Below are positions 54,601-63,720 of a DNA stretch of 64,000 nt, in pieces (the first letter of the stretch is position 1; each line of letters starts with the position of its first letter). The stretch is from Roseomonas sp. Its GTDB lineage: Bacteria > Pseudomonadota > Alphaproteobacteria > Acetobacterales > Acetobacteraceae. The notes beneath the pieces were generated by a model. It was not told the origin of the DNA. It saw only the letters and a program-made list of their open reading frames with translations, and ran no database searches. The stretch covers positions 1-64,000 of the forward strand of contig JADCFQ010000045.1 of the NCBI GenBank assembly GCA_020249435.1, written 5' to 3'. The translations under genes were made by a program, and so were the position numbers.

Positions 54601-55607
54601 GCGCGGCGTTGAAACCGGCCAATGAGGCACCGCTGATCCGGTTGCGCGATCTGCATGTGAAGTTCGAAAGCCGCGACCGCACCGTGCATGCGGTGAATGG
54701 CGTTGATCTGGACCTCGCCGCCGGTGAGGTGCTCTGCATCCTGGGCGAATCAGGGTCCGGCAAATCCGTGACGCTCCGCGCGCTGATGAAGCTTTTGCCG
54801 AAAACCGCGAAGGTCACGGGTGAAATTCAGGTGGCCGGGCGCGATGTGCAGGCCATGAATGAAGGCCAGCTTGCCGATTTTCGCGGCGGCGATGTGGCGA
54901 TGATCTTCCAGGAACCCATGACGGCGCTCGACCCCGTGTTCACCATTGGGCGGCAGATTGCGGAAACTGTGCAGCGCCATGAAGGCGCCAGCCGCAGCGC
55001 CGCCGATGCCAGGGCCTTGGAATTGCTGGAATTGGTGCAAATCCCCTCGGCCAAGCGGCGGCTTTCCGCCTATCCGCATGAATTATCGGGCGGGCTGCGG
55101 CAGCGCGCCATGATTGCGGTCGCTCTCGCCTGCCGGCCCAAGCTGCTGCTGGCCGATGAACCCACCACGGCCTTGGATGCCACGGTACAAATCCAGGTGC
55201 TGCTGCTGCTGCGGTCCTTGCAGGAAAAGCTTGGCATGGGGGTGGTGTTTGTGACCCATGACCTTGGTGTTGCGGGCGAAATCGCTGACCGGGTGGCGGT
55301 GATGTATGCCGGCAAGGTGGTGGAGGAAGGCCCCGTGGGCGCGCTCATGGCCGGCCCCCTGCACCCCTATGCCAAGGGCCTGTTGGGCGCGACGGTCCAT
55401 GCCGGCATGCGCGGCAAGCGGCTCACCACCATCCCCGGCGCGCCGCCCATGCTGGATAAGGTGCCGACTGGCTGCGCCTTTGCGCCGCGCTGCGCGGAGA
55501 TGATTGATTGCTGCCATAATGGGGTGCCGCCGCTCCGCCAGATTGTCCCTGGGCGGCAAGCGCGCTGCATCAGGGTAGCGGCGGGCGAGAGGGCACCCCA
55601 TATCTAA
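54597..55607 (+). CDS. Oligopeptide ABC transporter ATP-binding protein (OppD/DppD-like)
   Basis: This is the partner ATPase (336 residues), with 'LGESGSGKSVTLRALMKLLP' as Walker A region, '[20 protein letters not shown]' as signature and '[15 protein letters not shown]' as Walker B. The C-terminal motif 'GCAFAPRCAEMIDCC' is the OppD type. The order F then D is the reverse of the Dpp operon at 32216-34131 in the same window. It must work with permeases encoded elsewhere. After it, 150 bases without features precede the RND operon. Confidence 0.9.
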   Translation: MSAALKPANEAPLIRLRDLHVKFESRDRTVHAVNGVDLDLAAGEVLCILGESGSGKSVTLRALMKLLPKTAKVTGEIQVAGRDVQAMNEGQLADFRGGDVAMIFQEPMTALDPVFTIGRQIAETVQRHEGASRSAADARALELLELVQIPSAKRRLSAYPHELSGGLRQRAMIAVALACRPKLLLADEPTTALDATVQIQVLLLLRSLQEKLGMGVVFVTHDLGVAGEIADRVAVMYAGKVVEEGPVGALMAGPLHPYAKGLLGATVHAGMRGKRLTTIPGAPPMLDKVPTGCAFAPRCAEMIDCCHNGVPPLRQIVPGRQARCIRVAAGERAPHI

Positions 55608-55759
55608 AAAAAGTGAAACTTGCCGTGGCCTTCGCTGCGCGGCAAAAGCCTTTTTGAGACGGGTGCTCTCGCCCGGCTCTTTCCCGCGGGCCGAGGCCGT
55701 TTTGCGGTCACGCTCTGCCATGGTGCCGGTCCTGCGGGGGCGGCTTGGGTTGGAATGAT

Positions 55760-56875
55760 ATGCGGACCATTACGCAGCTAGGTCTTTTGGCCCTGATCGC
55801 CAGTGCTGGCGCGGCTTGGCATTTCAAGGGCGAGGAATATGGCCTGCCAGCGCCACTCGCTTTGGTTGGGCTTCAACCCGGCGGAGGCCAGGGTCCGGCG
55901 CGCGGTGGCCCCTCGGGCCCTGTTGGCGTTATTGTCCAGCCAGTGCGCACCGGCATGGTGGTGGATAAGGTCGAAAGCATCGGCACGGTGCGGGCACGTG
56001 AGGCTGTCACCATCACCGGCAAGATCGTTGGCATTGTCACGCAAATCCGCTTCACCGAAGGCCAGAAGGTCCAGGCGGGCGAAACCCTGGTGGAGCTTGA
56101 TTCCGGCGCGGTTTCCGCTGAGCTCGATCAGGCGCGCGCGCTATTGGATGATGCGCGCAATCAATTGCAGCGCGCGCGCGGCTTGCAGGCGGGCCAGACC
56201 ATTGCGGCGCAGCGGCTGGACACGCTTGAAGCCCTTTCCCGCCAGGCCGAGGGCCGCGTGCGTCAGGCTGAAGCGAAGCTTGAGGAATTGCGCGTGACCG
56301 CGCCCTTCGCCGGACGCGTTGGATTGCGGCAGGTCAGCCTTGGTGCGCTGATCCAGCCCGGCACGGCGATCACCACGCTGGATGATTTCTCCCGCGTGCG
56401 GGTGGAATTCGCGGTGCCGGAAGTGTTTCTGGCGCGGGTGCAGATTGGCCGCCAGGTGCAGGCGCGTAGCACCGCCTATGGCGACCGGCGCTTCAATGGC
56501 GAGGTCGCGATCATTGATACACGCATTGACCCGGCAACCCGTAGCGTGCGCGTCATCAGCGAATTTGATAACGCGGATGAAGCGCTGCGCCCCGGCCTGT
56601 TCCTGAATGTGGAAATGGTGCTGGAAGAACGCCCAACCGCGCTACTAGTCGCCGAGGAAGCGATTGACCCGGTGGGTGACCGCGCCTTTGTTTATGTGAT
56701 TCGCGATGGGCGCGCGAAGCGCCAGGAAGTGAAACTCGGGCTCCGCCTGCCGGGTGAGGTGGAAATCCGCGAAGGCGTTGCGGCTGGTGAATCGGTTGTG
56801 GTGCGCGGCATTCAGCGCCTGCGCCCGGATGCGCCGGTACGCATCATCGAAACCATTACGCGCCCGACAAGCTGA
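55760..56875 (+). CDS. RND efflux periplasmic adaptor (membrane fusion protein)
   Basis: This MexE/AcrA-type adaptor links the RND pump to an outer-membrane channel. From ATG 55760 it has 371 residues: an N-terminal membrane anchor (ITQLGLLALIASAGAAWHF), a lipoyl-like half 'VGIVTQIRFTEGQKVQAGE', a helical hairpin ('LDQARALLDDARNQLQRAR') and a second lipoyl half 'ELRVTAPFAGRVGLRQVSLG'. A beta-barrel and proximal domain follow. No lipobox cysteine is seen. It is 15 bases before the pump gene. Confidence 0.92.
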   Translation: MRTITQLGLLALIASAGAAWHFKGEEYGLPAPLALVGLQPGGGQGPARGGPSGPVGVIVQPVRTGMVVDKVESIGTVRAREAVTITGKIVGIVTQIRFTEGQKVQAGETLVELDSGAVSAELDQARALLDDARNQLQRARGLQAGQTIAAQRLDTLEALSRQAEGRVRQAEAKLEELRVTAPFAGRVGLRQVSLGALIQPGTAITTLDDFSRVRVEFAVPEVFLARVQIGRQVQARSTAYGDRRFNGEVAIIDTRIDPATRSVRVISEFDNADEALRPGLFLNVEMVLEERPTALLVAEEAIDPVGDRAFVYVIRDGRAKRQEVKLGLRLPGEVEIREGVAAGESVVVRGIQRLRPDAPVRIIETITRPTS

Positions 56876-56890
56876 AGAAGGGGTATCGCC

Positions 56891-59800
56891 ATGGTCCTTT
56901 CCGATATCTCCATCAAGCGGCCGGTTTTTGCGACTGTGATCAGCCTGATGCTGATCGTGCTTGGTTTGGCATCGCTCTATAAAATGCCGATCCGGGAATA
57001 CCCGAAGATTGACCCGCCGATCATTCAGATTGTCACGACCTATCGCGGTGCCTCGGCGCCCGTGGTGGATAATCAGATCACGGAAATTCTGGAAGGTGCC
57101 GTCGCGGGGATTGAGGGGATCAAATCCATCCAATCCCAATCGCGCGATGAACGCAGCCAGATCACCCTGGAATTCCGCCTGACGCGTGATGTGGATAGTG
57201 CGGCGAATGATGTGCGAGACCGTGTGGCGCGCGCCTTGGCGCGGCTGCCGGAACAGGCCGATACACCGATTGTGCAAAAGGTGGATGGCGATAGTCGCCC
57301 GATTTTGTGGATCGCGCTCAATTCCGAAACCCTGTCACCGCTGGACCTGACCGATATCGCGCGCCGGCGCATTGTGGATCGGCTTGCGATTGTGGAAGGT
57401 GTTGCGCAGGTCTTGGTGCTGGGTGAGCGGCGCTTTTCCATGCGCATCTGGCTGGACCGGCAAGCGCTCGCCGCGCGTGGGCTGACGGTGCAGGATGTGG
57501 AAGACGCGATCCGGCGCGAGAATGTGGAATTGCCCGGCGGGCGGCTTGAAAGCTCGGCCCGTGAATTGACCGTGCGCACCGACACACGCATGAGCTCGCC
57601 CGAGCAATTCCGCCAGGTGGTGGTGGCGCGCGGCAGCGGGGGCGCGCAGGTATTGCTGGGCGAAGTGGCGCGGGTTGAGGTTGGCGCCGAAGATACGCGC
57701 GGCGGCTATCGCATCAATGGTCGGCCATCCATCGGCCTTGGCATTTTGCGCCAATCCACGGCCAATACGCTGGCCGTTGCCGATGGTGTGAAGGCAGAAC
57801 TGGAACGCATCAAGCCCACATTACCGCCCGGCGTGGATGCCACCATTGGCTATGATGAAAGCCTGTTCATCGCGCAATCCATTTATGAGGTTGAGCATGC
57901 GCTGATGATCGCGCTGGCGCTGGTGGTGGGCGTGATCTTCCTGTTCCTGCGTTCGGTGCGCGCCACGATCATTCCCGCTGTCGCCATTCCGGTTTCCATC
58001 GTCGCTTCCTTCATTCCCATGGCGGTATTTGGGTTTTCGGTGAATGTGCTGACGCTGCTTGGCTTGGTGCTGGCGATTGGCCTGGTGGTAGATGACGCGA
58101 TTGTGGTGTTGGAAAACATCCACAGGCGGATTGAGCTTGGCGAGGATCCCTTGCTCGCCTCCCTGCTTGGCGCGCGCGAAATTGCCTTTGCGGTTATTGC
58201 GACAACCCTGGTTCTCGTTTCGGTCTTCCTGCCGCTATCCTTCATGGGGGGCAATACGGGCAGGCTATTCACGGAATTCGGCATAGCCCTTGCCGCATCG
58301 GTGTTGTTTTCGGGGCTGATAGCGCTCACGCTGACACCCATGATGTGTTCCAAGCTGCTCCGCGCGCATGAGGGTGAGGGGCTTTTGGTCCGCATGACCG
58401 AGCCCTTCTTCGTAGCGATGAATGAGGCGCTGCGCTGGACCTTGGATAAGGCGCTCCGCGCACCGCTGCTGGTGATGGGTGCATCGGCGGCCATGTCGCT
58501 GTTTGCCGTGGTGCTGTTCAATGCTTTGCCCAAGGAATTCGCACCGACGGAAGATCGTGGTGTGGTTATTATCCCAACCACGGGGCCGGAAGGCGCTTCC
58601 TTCCCCTATACGGTTGAACACGTGATCCGGCTTGAGAATTTGCTGCAACGCTATCTGGATAGTGGGGAAGCTTACGCGGTATTCGCAACCGTGGGCGGCT
58701 TCCAGCGCCCGGCCGTCGGCAATATCGCCAATGTCTTTGTGCGCCTGGCCCCCTGGAGCGAGCGTGAGCGGAAGCAGCAGGCCATCGCTGCCGAGATTTT
58801 CCCGCTGGTGGCCAGTATTCCGGGCATTCGCGGCTTTGCGCTGAACCCGCCATCGCTCGGCCAACGCGGGTTCCAGCCGCCGGTGCAATTCGTGATCGGT
58901 GGGCCGGATTATGATACGCTGATCGCCTGGCGGGATGCCTTCATTGAGAAGGCGCGCACCAATCCGCGCCTGCTCAACCTCGACCACAACTTCAAGGAAA
59001 CCAAGCCGGAAGTGCGCGTGGATATTGACCGGCGCAAGGCCGCCGATCTTGGCATTTCCATCGCTGCCGTTGGCCGCACCATTGAAACCCTGATGGGGTC
59101 GCGCGAAGTCACCACCTATGTCGTGGGTGGACAGGAATACAAGGTGCTGTTGCAGGCGCCCGATTCCGCGCGGATTTCGCCTTATGATCTGCAAAATGTC
59201 TTTGTGCGCACGGGCACTGGCGGGCTGGTGCCGCTTTCCAATGTGGTGACGCTGTCTGAACGTGCGCGGGCGCAAACCCTCTCGCGGCAGGATCGCGTGC
59301 GGGCCGTGACCATTCAGGCCTCTCTCGCGCCTGGCTATTCGCTTGGTGAGGCACTGGATTTCCTTGACCGTACCGCAAAGGAAGTGCTCCCGCAGGAAGC
59401 GCGCATTTCCTATCTGGGGCAGAGCCTGGAATTCCGCGAAAGCTCCGGCGCGTTGTACGTGACCTTTGCGCTGGCTTTGCTGGTCGTATTCCTGGTGCTG
59501 GCCGCACAGTTCGAAAGCTTTGTGCATCCCTTCGTCATTCTGCTGTCCACGCCGCTTGCCGTGACGGGCGGGCTTCTGGCGCTATGGGTGACGGGGCAGA
59601 CGCTGAATGTGTTCAGCCAGATCGGCATGGTCTTGCTGATTGGCCTCATGGCGAAGAACGGCATTCTGGTGGTGGAATTCGCCAATCAGCTCCGTGATCG
59701 CGGCATGAGCATTCGTGATGCGGTGCTGGAAGCATCCGTCGTGCGGCTGCGCCCGATCCTGATGACCTCCATCGCAACGGTGCTTGGTGCCGTGCCTTTG

Positions 59801-60016
59801 GCCATGGCAACCGGGGCGGGGGCGGAAAGCCGGCAGGCGCTTGGTGTGGTGATTGTGGGCGGGATTTCGCTTTCCACGATTGTAACGCTTTACGCGGTGC
59901 CGGCACTTTACCTGCTGCTGGCGCCCTATACCAAGCCGATTGGCGCCATTGCGGCCAAGCTCGCGGAACTCCAATCCAAGCCCGCCTCAAGCCACGGTCA
60001 TCAGGCGGCGGAATAA
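56891..60016 (+). CDS. RND efflux pump inner-membrane transporter (HAE1 type)
   Basis: This proton-driven efflux pump of the AcrB/MexF class has 1041 residues and 12 membrane segments, with large periplasmic loops after TM1 and TM7. The proton relay is conserved: D401-D402 in 'GLVVDDAIVVLENIHRR' (TM4) and K922 in 'GLMAKNGILVVEFANQL' (TM10). The first segment carries 'IKRPVFATVISLMLIVLGLA'. An AAGAAGG site precedes the ATG. No outer-membrane factor gene or TetR-type regulator is next to it, so the pump may share a TolC-like channel. Substrates are unknown. Confidence 0.95.
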   Translation: MVLSDISIKRPVFATVISLMLIVLGLASLYKMPIREYPKIDPPIIQIVTTYRGASAPVVDNQITEILEGAVAGIEGIKSIQSQSRDERSQITLEFRLTRDVDSAANDVRDRVARALARLPEQADTPIVQKVDGDSRPILWIALNSETLSPLDLTDIARRRIVDRLAIVEGVAQVLVLGERRFSMRIWLDRQALAARGLTVQDVEDAIRRENVELPGGRLESSARELTVRTDTRMSSPEQFRQVVVARGSGGAQVLLGEVARVEVGAEDTRGGYRINGRPSIGLGILRQSTANTLAVADGVKAELERIKPTLPPGVDATIGYDESLFIAQSIYEVEHALMIALALVVGVIFLFLRSVRATIIPAVAIPVSIVASFIPMAVFGFSVNVLTLLGLVLAIGLVVDDAIVVLENIHRRIELGEDPLLASLLGAREIAFAVIATTLVLVSVFLPLSFMGGNTGRLFTEFGIALAASVLFSGLIALTLTPMMCSKLLRAHEGEGLLVRMTEPFFVAMNEALRWTLDKALRAPLLVMGASAAMSLFAVVLFNALPKEFAPTEDRGVVIIPTTGPEGASFPYTVEHVIRLENLLQRYLDSGEAYAVFATVGGFQRPAVGNIANVFVRLAPWSERERKQQAIAAEIFPLVASIPGIRGFALNPPSLGQRGFQPPVQFVIGGPDYDTLIAWRDAFIEKARTNPRLLNLDHNFKETKPEVRVDIDRRKAADLGISIAAVGRTIETLMGSREVTTYVVGGQEYKVLLQAPDSARISPYDLQNVFVRTGTGGLVPLSNVVTLSERARAQTLSRQDRVRAVTIQASLAPGYSLGEALDFLDRTAKEVLPQEARISYLGQSLEFRESSGALYVTFALALLVVFLVLAAQFESFVHPFVILLSTPLAVTGGLLALWVTGQTLNVFSQIGMVLLIGLMAKNGILVVEFANQLRDRGMSIRDAVLEASVVRLRPILMTSIATVLGAVPLAMATGAGAESRQALGVVIVGGISLSTIVTLYAVPALYLLLAPYTKPIGAIAAKLAELQSKPASSHGHQAAE

Positions 60017-60065
60017 CGCTGCTGCCTCCGCTCAGGGTGATTTCACGCCCTGGATTTATCGGCTA

Positions 60066-60097
60066 GCTTCCCCCTGATTTCGAATCATTGGGGAAGC
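60066..60097 (+). promoter_or_regulatory. Hairpin that contains the ribosome binding site of the ThDP enzyme
   Basis: GCTTCCCC (60066-60073) pairs perfectly with GGGGAAGC (60090-60097), and inside it TGATT (60075-60079) pairs with AATCA (60083-60087) round a TCG loop. The right arm contains the only Shine-Dalgarno-like sequence (GGGGAAG) for the ATG at 60102. When folded the start would be masked, suggesting control of translation. No T-run follows, so it is not a classical terminator. Confidence 0.6.
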
Positions 60098-60101
60098 GGT
60101 T

Positions 60102-61850
60102 ATGGCGGAAGCGAAAACAGGGCGAACGGGCGGCAAGCTTTTGGCCGATGCCTTGGTGGCCCAAGGCGTCACCCACGCCTTTTGCGTGCCGGGTGAGAGT
60201 TATCTTGATCTGCTCGATGGTCTTTATTCCGTGCGCAACCGGTTGCAATTGGTGACCTGCCGCTTCGAAGCCGGCGCGATCCATATGGCGGAGGCCTATG
60301 GTAAGCTTACCGGCAAGCCAGGCGTTGCGATTGTCACGCGTGGCCCTGGCGCCTGCCATGCCGCGATTGGCGTGCATGTCGCGCAACAGGATTCAACGCC
60401 GCTGGTGCTGCTGGTCGGGCAAATCCCGGTGGAGGAGACAGACCGCGAAACCTTCCAGGAAGTTGATTATCGCCGCATGTTCAGCCCCATCGCGAAATGG
60501 GTGACGCAGATTGATGATGAAAAGCGCATCCCCGAATTGATGGCGCATGCCTTTGATGTCGCGGTATCTGGCCGCCCCGGCCCGGTGGTGATTGCGATCA
60601 GTGAGGAAATGCAAAAGCGCATGGCGAATGTGCCGGATATCGGCCCCGCCACCGTGCTGCCGCCGTACCCGGCGCCTGACGCTGTTGAACGTATGATGGC
60701 GATGCTGGCCAAGGCCAAGCGCCCGCTGGCCGTGCTTGGTGGGTCACGCTGGTCGGATCAGGGCAAGGCCGATATCCGCGACTTCCTGCTGGCGAATGAT
60801 TTGCCTGTTGCGGTCGGCTTCCGCCGTCAGGGAATTTTTGATGGCAATTCGGAAAACTATGTCGGTGATCTGGGTGTTGGCGCCGATCCGGGCCTCGTTT
60901 CGCACGCCAAGGATGCGGATTTGATCATCGCGATTGGTTCGCGCCTGGGTGAGACATTCAGCCAGGGTTATACCTTGCTCGATATGGCCGGCGCGACGCC
61001 GATTGTGCATGTCTATCCCGAACAAGCCGAAATCGGCCGCGTCTATCGCCCGGCGCTTGGCATCACGGCAGACCTCAATGCCTTTGCCGCGGCGGCCAAG
61101 GCGGCAACGCCCATCAAGAAACCCGCCTGGGCGGGCTGGACGCGGGATTTGCGCGCCACGCGGATGAAGCAGGCGGCAGCGCCCGATTACGAAGGGCCGC
61201 TCAATTTGGCGAAGGCGTTGCAGGATTTGGAAAAGGCGCTGCCGACCAATACCATCTACACGACCGATGCCGGCAATTTCGCGACCTGGCCGACGCGCTT
61301 CATGCATGTGGGCGCGGGGCAGGATTTCCTTGGCCCCACCAATGGTGCCATGGGTTATGCGGTACCGTCCGCGATTGGCGCGAAGATTGTGCATCCGGAA
61401 CGGCCGGTGATTGGCTTTGTTGGCGATGGCGGGTTCTTGATGACAGGGCAGGAAATCGCAACCGCCTTCCATCATTCGGTCAATCCAGTCATTCTGGTCT
61501 TCAATAACCAGATGTATGGCACCATTCGCATGTATCAGGAACGCACCTATCCGCATCGTGTCTCCGGCACGGCGCTCACCAATCCGGATTTCGCGCGCTT
61601 CATTGAAGCCTTTGGCGGCCATGGTGAGGTGGTGGAAAAGACCGAGGAAATGGTGCCGGCAGTCCAGCGGGCGCTCGCTTCCGGCAAGCCCGCGCTTGTG
61701 GAAATCCGCATGAACCCGGAACAGGTCACCAATCGCGCCACCATTGCCGATTTGCGCGCGCAATCGGGCAAGGCGGCACCGGCAGCGGCAATGCCGGTGA
61801 CAGCCGCACGCGGCCCGGCACCGCGGCGAAGCGGCCCGCGCCCGCGCTGA
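60102..61850 (+). CDS. Thiamine diphosphate-dependent enzyme, acetolactate synthase-like
   Basis: This 582-residue enzyme has the three domains of the ThDP decarboxylase/synthase superfamily. The pyrimidine-binding domain contains the catalytic Glu56 in 'TCRFEAGAIHMAEAYGKLTG'; the central domain is FAD/ADP-like; the pyrophosphate domain has G441-D442-G ('GFVGDGGFLMTGQEIATAFH') with the NN of 'VFNNQMYG'. It is annotated as acetolactate synthase-like in most relatives, but no small regulatory subunit (ilvH) follows and the reaction could be another 2-oxoacid decarboxylation. The C-terminal about 35 residues are Ala/Pro/Arg-rich. A hairpin covers its ribosome binding site. Confidence 0.88.
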   Translation: MAEAKTGRTGGKLLADALVAQGVTHAFCVPGESYLDLLDGLYSVRNRLQLVTCRFEAGAIHMAEAYGKLTGKPGVAIVTRGPGACHAAIGVHVAQQDSTPLVLLVGQIPVEETDRETFQEVDYRRMFSPIAKWVTQIDDEKRIPELMAHAFDVAVSGRPGPVVIAISEEMQKRMANVPDIGPATVLPPYPAPDAVERMMAMLAKAKRPLAVLGGSRWSDQGKADIRDFLLANDLPVAVGFRRQGIFDGNSENYVGDLGVGADPGLVSHAKDADLIIAIGSRLGETFSQGYTLLDMAGATPIVHVYPEQAEIGRVYRPALGITADLNAFAAAAKAATPIKKPAWAGWTRDLRATRMKQAAAPDYEGPLNLAKALQDLEKALPTNTIYTTDAGNFATWPTRFMHVGAGQDFLGPTNGAMGYAVPSAIGAKIVHPERPVIGFVGDGGFLMTGQEIATAFHHSVNPVILVFNNQMYGTIRMYQERTYPHRVSGTALTNPDFARFIEAFGGHGEVVEKTEEMVPAVQRALASGKPALVEIRMNPEQVTNRATIADLRAQSGKAAPAAAMPVTAARGPAPRRSGPRPR

Positions 61851-61852
61851 AT

Positions 61853-62731
61853 TCAGCCTGGCCGGGGTGCCGCTTGTGGGCGCCCCGGCAAATTCATGCC
61901 GGAAAAACGCGTATCCAGATGTTCGATTTCAAGCCATCCCATATCGCGGCCAAAGGGCTTGTAGATCGGGAAGGTTTTCAGAATGCCGAGCGTCGCGGCA
62001 CTTTCCAGCGGTGAGATGAAACTGCAATCCTGATCACCAAATTGCGGCTGCGCCATCCAATGCACCAATTGCGCGGCGCTAAGCGCGAAAAACCCGCAAT
62101 GCGGATTGGTCGCGCGCTGGAAGGTGAGGGGGCGTGCGCCTTGGCGGCCCTTCAGGAAACGCTCATCCGGCAGCGCCGCTTCAAAGGGGGCCAGCAAGCC
62201 AGGGCGCAGCATGCCATCAATATAGGTCTTCAGCGCCGGGCCGCGCGGATTGAATTCGAAACGATTGGGAAACAGGACGCGCCGCCAGCCATAATCATCC
62301 TGAAAGGCCAGGATGCGCGGGATCATATCGCCGCCGGTAGGGCGCAGATCATCTTCCGAAAAGGCGAAGACATCATAGCCATTGCGTGCATCGGCAAAAA
62401 GCTTATGCGCGGCGAAGCCCAGCATGCGCGGATTATCGAGCTTGGCATCATAAAGCCGCACGCCGCGGGAGCGACAGTAATCCGCATCCAGCAAATGATT
62501 GTCGCCATTCACCAGCACGATGATATCAAGCTGATCCGCGACGCCTATCACGGGCTCGAAACGCTTCTGCCAGACATTGATGCTGGAAACCGGCCCGTAA
62601 TGGCCACGCCAGGCATCAATCACGCTGCGGATCGCCGCCGCGCGTTGATCACGCCGATGCGCATCGGTGGAGCTGTGGTTTGATCCTTCCTCCGCACGGA
62701 AGAAATGCGCGATGGTGAGCAGGATGCGCAT
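61853..62731 (-). CDS. Glycosyltransferase-like hypothetical protein
   Basis: I do not recognise a precise family for this 292-residue protein. It begins 'MRILLTIAHFFRAEEGSNHS' and has alternating strand-helix structure with 'DIIVLVNGDNHLL' and an acidic motif 'DVFAFSEDDLRPTGGDM', which could act like the DxD metal site of GT-A enzymes. 'TNPHCGFFALSAAQLVHWM' may line a substrate site. There is no signal or membrane segment. The start lies 2 bases past the stop of the UDP-glucuronate decarboxylase gene, supporting a role in using or modifying nucleotide sugars. Confidence 0.7.
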   Translation of the reverse strand: MRILLTIAHFFRAEEGSNHSSTDAHRRDQRAAAIRSVIDAWRGHYGPVSSINVWQKRFEPVIGVADQLDIIVLVNGDNHLLDADYCRSRGVRLYDAKLDNPRMLGFAAHKLFADARNGYDVFAFSEDDLRPTGGDMIPRILAFQDDYGWRRVLFPNRFEFNPRGPALKTYIDGMLRPGLLAPFEAALPDERFLKGRQGARPLTFQRATNPHCGFFALSAAQLVHWMAQPQFGDQDCSFISPLESAATLGILKTFPIYKPFGRDMGWLEIEHLDTRFSGMNLPGRPQAAPRPG

Positions 62732-62733
62732 GC

Positions 62734-63720
62734 TCAGGCGTTTCCTCTCGTCAACAGCCTATCGAAATAGGCGATGGTATGCACCAGGCCCTGTTCCAGC
62801 GGAATGGTCGGTTCCCAGCCAAGCTTGCTGCGCGCCTTGGTGATATCGGGCTGGCGCTGGCGCGGGTCATCCACCGGCGCGGGGCGAAAGACCATGCGGG
62901 AAGCGGAACCCGTCAGCCGGATCACCGCATCCGCCAATTCGATCATGGTAAACTCACCCGGATTGCCAAGATTGATCGGCCCCGTGACATCTTCCGGCGC
63001 ATCCATCAGCCGGCGCAAACCCTCAACCAGGTCTGAGACAAAACAGAAGGACCGCGTCTGCTTGCCATCGCCATAAATCGTGATCGGGTCACCCCGCAAC
63101 GCCTGAACGATGAAATTGGACACCACGCGCCCATCATTCGGGTGCATGCGCGGCCCATAGGTATTGAAAATCCGCGCCACCTTGATCGGCAGGCGGAATT
63201 GGCGGTGGTAGTCGAAGAACAGCGTCTCCGCACAGCGCTTGCCTTCATCGTAACAGGAACGCGGGCCGATCGGGTTCACATTGCCCCAATATTCCTCAGG
63301 CTGAGGATGCACATTCGGGTCGCCATACACCTCACTGGTGGAAGCTTGCAGAATCCGCGCCTTCAGGCGCTTCGCGAGGCCGAGCATATTGATCGCGCCA
63401 TGCACGCTGGTCTTCAGCGTCTGCACCGGGTCATGCTGGTAATGGATGGGCGATGCGGGGCAGGCAAGATTGTAGATCTCATCAACCTCGACATAAAGCG
63501 GGAAGGTCACGTCATGGCGCAGCAATTCGAAATAGGGGTGCGCCAATAGCGTTTCGATATTGGCCTTATTGCCGGTGAAGAAATTATCGGCGCAAAGCAC
63601 CTCATGCCCCCCAGCCGATAGCGCTTCGCATAAATGGCTGCCGACAAAGCCGGCGCCCCCGGTGACCAGAATGCGCTTGCGCGCATGGTATTCCCGCTTG
63701 GCCTCACTCGGTTTTTCCAT
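62734..63720 (-). CDS. UDP-glucuronate decarboxylase (UDP-xylose synthase) family, NAD-dependent SDR
   Basis: This extended short-chain dehydrogenase has 328 residues from ATG 63720; a GTG directly before it is also possible. The NAD loop is '[19 protein letters not shown]'. The catalytic YxxxK is in '[18 protein letters not shown]', with a serine/threonine in '[12 protein letters not shown]'. '[14 protein letters not shown]' and '[18 protein letters not shown]' are hallmarks of the UXS group, which converts UDP-glucuronate to UDP-xylose. It starts on the stop of the gamma-glutamyltransferase gene (TGATG) and is followed by the glycosyltransferase-like gene. Confidence 0.92.
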   Translation of the reverse strand: MEKPSEAKREYHARKRILVTGGAGFVGSHLCEALSAGGHEVLCADNFFTGNKANIETLLAHPYFELLRHDVTFPLYVEVDEIYNLACPASPIHYQHDPVQTLKTSVHGAINMLGLAKRLKARILQASTSEVYGDPNVHPQPEEYWGNVNPIGPRSCYDEGKRCAETLFFDYHRQFRLPIKVARIFNTYGPRMHPNDGRVVSNFIVQALRGDPITIYGDGKQTRSFCFVSDLVEGLRRLMDAPEDVTGPINLGNPGEFTMIELADAVIRLTGSASRMVFRPAPVDDPRQRQPDITKARSKLGWEPTIPLEQGLVHTIAYFDRLLTRGNA

